A DNA stretch of 64,000 nt from Desmodus rotundus (lineage: Eukaryota > Chordata > Mammalia > Chiroptera > Phyllostomidae): contig NC_071390.1 of assembly GCF_022682495.2 (NCBI RefSeq), positions 107,060,294-107,124,293 on the forward strand. The letters are read 5' to 3'. Within the stretch, counting starts at the first letter, position 1; each line of letters opens with the position of its first letter. A program made the position numbers and the translations under genes. Of the stretch, positions 57,154 to 64,000 are shown in pieces. Under the pieces are notes generated by a model. The model ran no database searches. It was not told where the DNA came from and saw only the letters and a list, made by a program, of their open reading frames with translations.

Positions 57154-57866
57154 CAGTAGTGCCCCCTCCACCTTCCACAGATTCAGTTGCCTGTGGTCTA
57201 CCTCAATCCAAAAATATTAAATGGAGAATTCCAGAAATAAGCAATTCACAGGTTTAAATTGCACAATATTCTGAGTAGCGTGATGGAATCTCTCACCGTC
57301 CCACTCTGTCATGCAGGGATGTGAATCATCCTTTTGTCCAGTATACGCACACTGTACACGCTTCTCCCCCCGTATGCACACCGTATACACCTCTCCCCCC
57401 ATATGCACACAGTACACACCTCTCCCCCATATGCACACTGTACATGCTTCTCCCCCCATATGCACACCGCACACGCTTCTCCCCCCATATCTACACTGTA
57501 GAAGCTTCTCCTCCCACCCCCATAAGTAACTTAGTAGCCATCTCGGTTATCAGATTGACTCACTGTATCACAGTGCTTGTTGCAAGTCTCCCTTATTTTA
57601 CTTAATAATGGCCCCAAAGCCCTTCTCATAATTTTTATTACAGTGTATTGTTATAATCATTCTATTTTACTAGTTATTCTTGTTAATGTTTACTGTGCTC
57701 ACTCAACTTTAATTAAACTTTATCATAGGCATGTATACATAGAAAAACATTATAAATAAGTATATGGTGTATATATACATGTATATACGGTTAGGTACTA
57801 TCTGCAGCGTTAGGCATCCCCTGAGGGTATTGAAACATATCTCCCACAGATGAGATGCGATGCTAC
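57154..57866 (+). mobile_element. Internally deleted Tigger-like DNA transposon
   Basis: The left end cagtagtgccccct and the right end '..cacagatgagatgcgatgctac' fit decayed terminal inverted repeats. Interior text is that of a pogo/Tigger-group element: 'aaatattaaatggagaattc', 'gagtagcgtgatggaatctc', 'gtagccatctcggttatcag', then 'taataatggccccaaagccc' where the transposase should start. It then jumps straight to the 3' non-coding end ('aaactttatcataggcatgt', 'ggtactatctgcagcgttag'). It is therefore a non-autonomous copy. A 29-bp minisatellite grew inside it. Confidence 0.75.
57341..57512 (+). repeat. 29-bp minisatellite, about six units
   Basis: Units of the form 'atatgcacactgtac' plus 'atgcttctcccccc' repeat about six times with length 28-33 and small changes, including several C-runs of six. 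The open frames with repeated tripeptides here on both strands are translations of this repeat. Confidence 0.92.
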
Positions 57867-60429
57867 AGTCTTTTGTCCCATGTATGACTGAATCCAGATC
57901 TCCAAAGGAGCACATCAGATTTCAAGGCCAGAACACTGACAGACAATGAGAAAGTGTGTATTTGTAGCTACTGTCTTCTGGCTTAGTCAGCTTCCCTTTG
58001 GAACCAACCACTGCGACTCAGACTATGGTTGAAATAACGCGGGTGTCGGGACCTCTGGATCCTGGCTATAGAATTTTTCCATCTCAACAGAATGAGTAAG
58101 ATTTAATATGCGTGGACACAATCTAATACTTACTTAGGTAATTTATTCTGTTGTTCTGAGAGCTCATTCTTAATGAAGGAAGACCAGAGTGTATATATGC
58201 AATTTTGTGCTACATTACATAATATTTGTTAATTATCTTGTAAGCTTTAGTAGTACTGTTTGTTCCATTTAATTGTGATAATTCCATATAATTTTCCATA
58301 TCATCACCAGAGTCTACCAGAGAGCACAGCACACGGTAAGCATTCAGCAAACACCTGATAACTATTGTGCAAGGTGAGAACTGCTTTCTCTGGGGCTCAT
58401 TATCATGAGCTTTTCACCGAGCAGTTTTGAAGCTGGTAAAATGAAGAGATGCATACTAAAAAGATAGAACAAATTTGAAGGTCATAGAATGAATTGAGAA
58501 GAACCTCAAAACTCACTAACTCAATAATGGAACTATAGACAGTAAAATGTCCAAAGAAAATAAAGATAAGATTGTAAACGGGGAGAGAGAAAGGAAGACC
58601 AAATGAGCAACAACAACAAAAAACATTCAAACAAATGATTGCATTTTTGTAATAGTAAGTGGCTTAGAATAGTAGAACATAGAGATTTTAAAAAGAAGAA
58701 GAAAAATAACTCAGTGCATTAAAAGAGATCAAAACACAGCAATGTCTTGGATGTGGACCAGGGAAGGATTCTGATGAACTACAGCCCTCCTAATGTTCTC
58801 TGATATGGAAACGGGTGGGTGGGGTGGGGGATGCGAGGACAGTCTCTGCATCCGAGCTCTTTAAGAGAGGTTTTAAATAATCATCTGAAGCCAGGACACA
58901 GATGGACGTAGAACAGTGTCCCCCTCTCCCTCCCATGGAAGGACAAAATCTGGAATTGTACATCAGTGTTGTCACTCACTTGTCCAGACAGAATGGTTTC
59001 ACCATCAGAATCAATCACCATATTCCATAAGTAAAAGATGACAAAGGTTATAACCTAAAATCTTTACATGTTTTCAAACAGAAAGTTATTCATAGCTACT
59101 GCAGCTTATTCTTTTTCTTTCTTTTCTTTTTTCTTTTCTTTTTTTTTTTTTTTGCAAAATACAACAAAAAGTTCTATCATTATCTGTACTGGTTTACTCT
59201 GCAGAATTAGATGTTGCTAACCAGTCTCTCTGTTCTGAAACTCTCTATGCTTAGTTGTCAGTATATTAATTTTCTGTTGCATTTTATTCTTCCTTCCTGG
59301 TCTTCCACAGTTTCACTCATTCCCTTCCCCTGCTCACCCCTTCAGTGAGAGTAACTTGGGTGATCTCACATTTTCTCTGGGTGACCCTGCCCCTGGATTC
59401 GATGTACTGGATTAGATGTCGATGTATTTTACCTTTTCCTATTATTTTCTGCATATTTATAGTTTTCTCAATTATCTTCCAGGCTAATGTAAATAACTAT
59501 TGGACATTTTGAAAGTGTAACATTAATATCATATTGGAGGTAGGATTTCACCTACGGGAGAAGATTAAAGGATGAAACAGTGGCAGTACCTTACACAATA
59601 TCTGTATCAGTAAGGCTGATTGGTGCTAGGAGAACCATAAATCAGCTTCAGTGAGTGGAGAGGAAGGCCCATTTTCCATTCAAGAAACCACAGGAAAACA
59701 TTGATTGGGTGCTCACCAGGTCTATGCTAGGTGCTGCTGATCTGTGATGAGGCTATGCCCTTGACCTCTAGTACTGCCACCTTTTGTCATATTAAAACAA
59801 TTCCTGGCTTTGACTAAAGCTCCTCATTAAATTATGATGTAAAAATACTAAGCTTTACTCCTAAAAATCTTGCAATCACTACCCATCTTTATGATTTATC
59901 AGATTGCCAGGCCGTCAGGACTTGCTCTCTTTCACTCATTCACGGTTTCACTCACCCTCATTCACAGAAACACACGTGCTTTCATTATTCACATGCCCGA
60001 GAGCTAGCTGCACCCCATCATTCTCTTCATATATTTGAAGTTGTGTCCTTTGTCTCTCATTAGAACCAATATTCTCACTTGACTAGGATTCCATGAGCTG
60101 TAAAATTCTTAACCTTTAAAGAAAAATTAAATTACTTTCCAGAATTCTTCATTACTAGTGACAATCTTACCACTGTGTATACATATAATTTTTACTCTCG
60201 TGGCATCTGGCCCAGGTGACAGGGTGAGAGACACAAGGGAACATCCCTCCTCCAAGTCTCTCAAAAGTACAGTTCCTTCTGTCAATCACCATGAAACAGA
60301 GCAGGAACACAGGACAAAAAGACAAGAATTTAACAGACAAAAGAGTATGTAAATATCAGCATAAAGTAAGACCTTAATACCAACCTCAGAAAGGAGTGCT
60401 ACCCTCCTCCCCAAAACAGCCTCTTGCTT
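57867..60429. other. No gene seen; TTTC-rich run
   Basis: Single-copy-looking DNA. A TTTC/T-rich tract lies at 59108-59153. A weak SINE- or LINE-tail-like phrase lies near 58325-58375 and 59703-59745. Confidence 0.5.
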
Positions 60430-60443
60430 AAAAGACTGTTGGA
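60430..60443. repeat. Left TSD of VES SINE E
   Basis: aaaagactgttgga, repeated with one mismatch (aaaagactattgga) at 60651-60664. Confidence 0.88.
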
Positions 60444-60650
60444 TCCCTGACTGGAGTAGCTCAGTGGATTGAGTGCAGGCTGTGAACCAAGGGGTCGCCG
60501 GTTTGATTCCCAGTCAAGGCACACGCCTGGGTTGTGGGCCAGGTCCACAGTGGGGGCCACATGAGAGGCAACCACACATTGATGTTTCTCTCCCTCTCTT
60601 ACTCCCTCCCTTCCCCTCTCTCGAAAAATAAATAAATAAAACCTTAAAAA
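60444..60650 (+). mobile_element. VES SINE, copy E
   Basis: Head 'tccctgactggagtagctca' and 'gtggattgagtgcaggctgt', B box 'ggtttgattcccagtc', body 'aaggcacacgcctgggttgt', CT-rich run, tail of 'aaataaataaataaa' and A-run. Closely similar to copies A and D. Confidence 0.93.
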
Positions 60651-60779
60651 AAAAGACTATTGGAATCAGATACTGGCCTAGAAAATATTACAATGTCACC
60701 ACAATCTCAGCAAAAGGTACAAGATTAAAAAAAAAAAAGTCTCAGGAAATCATTCACAAGTGAAAGAAAACCAATATAA

Positions 60780-60865
60780 AATTTATGAGGAAAATATTTA
60801 CCTTCAACATATAATGGTAATTGAAAACAGTCTAAATGCCTATCAACATGGAGATGATAATATAA
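60780..60865 (+). mobile_element. Small L1 scrap
   Basis: 'aaaacagtctaaatgcctat' and 'caacatggagatgataatat' match the common L1 ORF2 block for short-range homology. Confidence 0.45.
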
Positions 60866-60929
60866 ATTAGATTGATTCTATTTGGTCCAAATTCCCCACC
60901 CCCAACGCACAGACACCACCAACAAGCAA

Positions 60930-61261
60930 GTCTCTTTACACCAGCTGAGTGTCCTACAATTCAGTTCAATTCTGCCACCGACTACCTAGAGCCAGCAGCA
61001 GATCCCGAGGGTTGAGGACTCAGTCCCTTGAGACTGCCCCCAATTCAGAAGCCACTGCTTCTGACCAGTTGGCTGTAGATTGGAAGTTCCCAAGACCCGC
61101 CCTCTTAGGGTTCAGTTAATTTGTTCACAGAACTCAAAAACATATTTTACTTACTGAATTATTTGTTATAAAATGACACAATTTAAGAAGAGCCCATATG
61201 GAAGAAATGCATAGAGCAAGGTATGGGGGAAAAACAGGGAGCTTCCAGGCCGTTTTCCAGG
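60930..61261 (-). mobile_element. Old LTR, left part, split by a younger LTR
   Basis: Antisense LTR with a 'tgttcacagaactcaaaaac' block, 'aaatgcatagagcaaggtat' and 'gggagcttccaggccg'. It breaks at 61261 and resumes at 61904 in register. Same family as 45355-45545. Probably ERVL/MaLR group. Confidence 0.7.
61258..61261. repeat. Left 4-bp TSD (cagg) of the solo LTR
   Basis: cagg is duplicated at 61900-61903. A 4-bp duplication is typical of gammaretrovirus-like (class I) integration. Confidence 0.75.
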
Positions 61262-61899
61262 TGCGGATAATAAAGAGGCCCCACACCAACCCTGACATGC
61301 TCAGGGGAGGCCTGTGTGGAGGTCTTAGAAACTCAGAGACTTACAGTAACCACATAGGTTGGTCTGGAGTTAAAATTCTATCTAAAAGCAGTTTGTGGCT
61401 GGTAGTCTTATCCTAGGCCAGTATTTTTCCCCAACAAAGGTGAATGTTTTCTTTAACTGAGCGTGTCTTTTTTTTTTTTGCATCTGTGATAACATACATG
61501 ATAACATACCTTTGGAATATCAAAGTACTTTCCTTTCCCCCGCCAACCCCCATCTCTCAAAGCACAACCAGAGCACCAGAGCAGAGACCACAAATCCCTC
61601 ACCGTTATTATGTTAATTGTAACTGCTAACTCTCCTATACCCACCTATGTAAAAGAAGTCTGTGTCTATTTTTATCCAGTCCCAGAGATCCCCACCTTTG
61701 CTTTCTCCGGCCTCCCTAATCTATTATCAACGAATTCATGGAGCCCCCTTTGATTCTGATGTATAAAATAAGCTGCAAAACTGCCATTCTCTGGAGCATT
61801 TTTCTCTGTCCCTTGAGATTTCGCTCCCCAGAAACTGTCAGTTGAGCTCAAATAAACTCACAAGAATTCTTACAGGTTTGGGCATTTCTTACGTTGACA
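61262..61899 (+). mobile_element. Solo class I ERV-like LTR, 638 bp
   Basis: It begins TG (tgcggataataaagaggccc) and ends CA (gcatttcttacgttgaca), flanked by cagg on both sides. A TATA-like box 'tataaaata' lies at 61762-61770 and a poly(A) signal aataaa at 61851-61856. The U3-R-U5 order is therefore plus-strand. No internal retroviral sequence is present, so it is a solo LTR left by recombination between two LTRs. The family is not named. Confidence 0.75.
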
Positions 61900-61903
61900 C
61901 AGG

Positions 61904-62255
61904 TTAACCACTCTCTTCAACTCGTCAGGTGTTCACCCACTTGGGGGCTCTCCAAAGCCCATAGGTTTCATTACACAGGCATGATTGATTACGTCATTGG
62001 CCTTTTGTGATGTATGTAACCTCCAGTCTTCTGCCCTCTCCAAAGGTCTGAGGATGAGACTGAAAATTCCAATCCTCTGATCACATCGTTGGCTCCATGG
62101 CAACCAGCCCCCATCCTTAGGTGCTTTCCAAAAGTCACCTCATTCACCTAACAAAAGACACCTTTAAGGCTCTCACCACTTAGGAATTTCTAAAGGTTTT
62201 AGGAGTTCTGTGCCAGAAAAGGGGACAAAGACCAAATGTAAATCAAGGTATCACA
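61904..62255 (-). mobile_element. Old LTR, right part
   Basis: Continues the split LTR: 'gttcacccacttgggggctc', 'tttcattacacaggcatgat', 'tgattacgtcattggccttt', 'gcaaccagcccccatcctta', 'acaaaagacaccttt', 'ttctgtgccagaaaagggga'. The join is seamless once the solo LTR and one cagg are removed. Confidence 0.75.
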
Positions 62256-62614
62256 GGTCAATCCTAAAAATGATCATGTAGAATCATATCCATTGATTTG
62301 AAAAAACATTTATGATTTTTATGAGAAAGAGGTTTCATACACACCTATTTTATTAAGTAAAACAAGATTCTGTTTTAAAACCATGAGGAAAAGGAGAAAG
62401 AATGGGGAGTAAGCACTCAGTAGGGTCTATAAATTTGGCTAATGTTGGGTGGCAAGTTGTTTTCAGTTTTCCCCTTTACTTTATCCTAAGTATTTAATAT
62501 TTAGAGTGAATATATCCTGTATAATTAGTCAAAAGTATTATTTGAACATTTATGATTTACACAATGAAATGCAGAGGCACGGGGTGGGGGGCCTGCAGGG
62601 ACAGCTCTGAGCTG

Positions 62615-62760
62615 CAGCCTGCACCTCCAGGGCCAGTTCTGGTTCTGCTGCCAGGACACTTAGGAAGGCCTTGTAGCTACCTGAGCCTGCGCCTCCCATC
62701 TTGAAAATGAAGAGGTTTGTAATTTCACTAATGGCTGTAACATGTGAATCGATAGATTCC
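62615..62760 (+). mobile_element. MIR SINE, diverged
   Basis: MIR words in order: 'ccagttctggttctgctgcc', 'ttgtagctacctgagcctgc', 'gcctcccatcttgaaaatga', 'agaggtttgtaa'. Confidence 0.58.
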
Positions 62761-64000
62761 CTAAACCTCTGGGTCTCCCTGTATTATCTACCTACACAAT
62801 ATACACTATCCAAACAGGTTGACAAATACTCAAGTGCACTTTAAACATTAAGGCCAAGGTGACCTGTGTTTCTGCTAGGCCATAGCACTGTTGGTGGCTT
62901 CTGGCTGCCCAGAGTCCCTCCTGTGTCCTCCCTGTACCCTCCATGTACAGATGCCACGCAAGGCCACCCTTGTCAGTCCAGGACACAGAATTACCAATAA
63001 TATGATGCTGTTCATTTGGCGTCTCTCAGTCTTCACTGAACTTGACTTAAAATAAAAGGAGACATCTTTCATTTTTTATTTGGGAAGGGACTGCTCAGGA
63101 CTCTGCAACTCCTGGCAATATTTGCAGGAAACAGGCACAGCTGACTCTCTCACTGCTGGCCTAAGAAGCCTAATGTGAACCACTGGGGTGAATATAGCAC
63201 GTGTTACTTGGGCTTAGAAGTGCATTGTGCGTGTGGTCTAGATGGAACCCTTTCTTGCTGAGGCAAAAACACGGATGCCAGAGTTCACAGGCCAGGGTTG
63301 GGGGGCCTGGAGCCCAGCTTCTTGGATGAAGGAGGGAGCATGCCTCCTTGGATGAAGGAGGGAGAACAGTAGTCAGAACCTGTGGAAGCCCTCAAAGCAG
63401 GTGATGGTAAAGCCTGACAATAAGAAGAGGCAGACAGAGAGAACACTGTTTTTTTCAAGCTGAGGGATGCCGAGTTGAATGGGACCCTCGAAGAACTCTA
63501 CTTGGATTGGGGTGCAAGAAGAATGGATTTGGATCGTGTTGGCCAGGACTCAGCCAGGGAGCATGAAGGGGGCAGTAATCTGGGCCTGAAGAGCTGAAAA
63601 CAGGGTGAGGCTGCAAGGCCAGGCAGGATGACTCACCCTGCACTGCTGTGTAAGGTGCTTGGGTAGGGTGCTTGGGTAATGTGCCTGAGAGAAGTTCAAA
63701 AGCAGGTTCTAGAATTTGCAGGAGACCAACGGGTCACTATGCTTTTTCCCCAACTTCCCCCATTTTTCTGCTCGCATCATTTTTCACCATGTTGGGAAGG
63801 AAGAAATTTTCCTCTACCTTTCATTAGCTGTTCTAATCATTGGAGTATGTGATTAACAGGAGAAACAGATTAACAAGAGAAAAGGACCAAATTTAATTAC
63901 ATATGTACAGATGGGAACTGCACATACACTAACACTAGAGTCAGAGACTCCACTCACACGAGAGTGTCAGAGACAGAAAAGGGAGGTGAGGCATACATGG
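62761..64000. other. No gene or clear repeat seen
   Basis: GC-moderate single-copy-looking DNA with short frames on both strands. It includes an 18-bp direct repeat at 63321-63364. The last 150 bases ('gattaacaggagaaacagat' onward) look like the edge of an old LTR cut by the window. Confidence 0.45.
63321..63364 (+). repeat. 18-bp direct repeat, period 26
   Basis: cttggatgaaggagggag occurs at 63321-63338 and 63347-63364. A second short tandem of 'gtgcttgggta' lies at about 63655-63680. Confidence 0.9.

Noticed and set aside
57217..57605. Proteins with repeated 'MGGE' or 'PPICT'-type units
   Set aside because: They are translations of the 29-bp minisatellite inside a dead transposon.
1..64000. 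A novel multi-gene system or gene cluster
   Set aside because: No co-oriented coding genes, operon-like spacing or shared domains exist anywhere in the window. All structured signals are repeats or mobile elements.

Overview
The window reads as mammalian nuclear DNA from a bat, probably Yangochiroptera. The best evidence is five tRNA-derived SINEs of the bat VES type, four of them with clear target-site duplications (TSDs). There are also bat-style L1 3' ends and a complete L1-like element that carries ORF1 but no ORF2 (HAL1 type). I found no protein-coding gene that I can support, no RNA gene other than the tRNA-like SINE heads, and nothing bacterial or viral that is still active. The open reading frames are short, lack spliced-gene context and family motifs, or fall inside repeats, so the window looks like a gene desert or the inside of a very long intron.

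Layout. 1-4.77 kb: mostly single-copy sequence. 4.77-10.5 kb: MLT1 LTR, MIR, an L2 tail split by a full HAL1 (5,709-7,665) with a perfect 14-bp TSD, another MIR, an L1 3' end and a VES SINE. 10.5-13.9 kb: single-copy sequence with a MER5-like scrap and a MIR. 13.9-18.7 kb: MLT1 LTR, a decayed ERVL/MaLR-like pol region on the minus strand, then L2. 18.7-24.6 kb: single-copy sequence with MIRs. 24.6-25.4 kb: an AT palindrome next to an internally deleted L1. 25.4-32.8 kb: mostly single-copy sequence, an old L1-like block, a GGAA microsatellite and a degenerate tandem repeat of about 105 bp. 32.8-40.2 kb: L2, an L1 scrap, a perfect 29-bp direct repeat, MLT1 and MIR. 40.2-45.5 kb: old L1s, a VES SINE and a near-complete Tigger1 (42,611-45,078) nested in L1. 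48-51.5 kb: two VES SINEs and a young L1 3' end with a strong G-quadruplex tract inside an older L1. 52.4-56.9 kb: L1 segments in opposite orientations with an inverted repeat between them. 57.2-57.9 kb: an internally deleted Tigger-like element with a 29-bp minisatellite. 60.4-62.8 kb: VES SINE, an old LTR split by a 638-bp solo LTR with a 4-bp TSD, then MIR. The rest is single-copy.

No genes work together here. What can be read is a nested insertion history: L2, MIR, old L1, ERVL/MaLR and Tigger layers, cut by younger HAL1, L1, VES and class I LTR insertions. Family names come from recognising consensus features by eye. No database search was run, and subfamily names and edges of old repeats are approximate.
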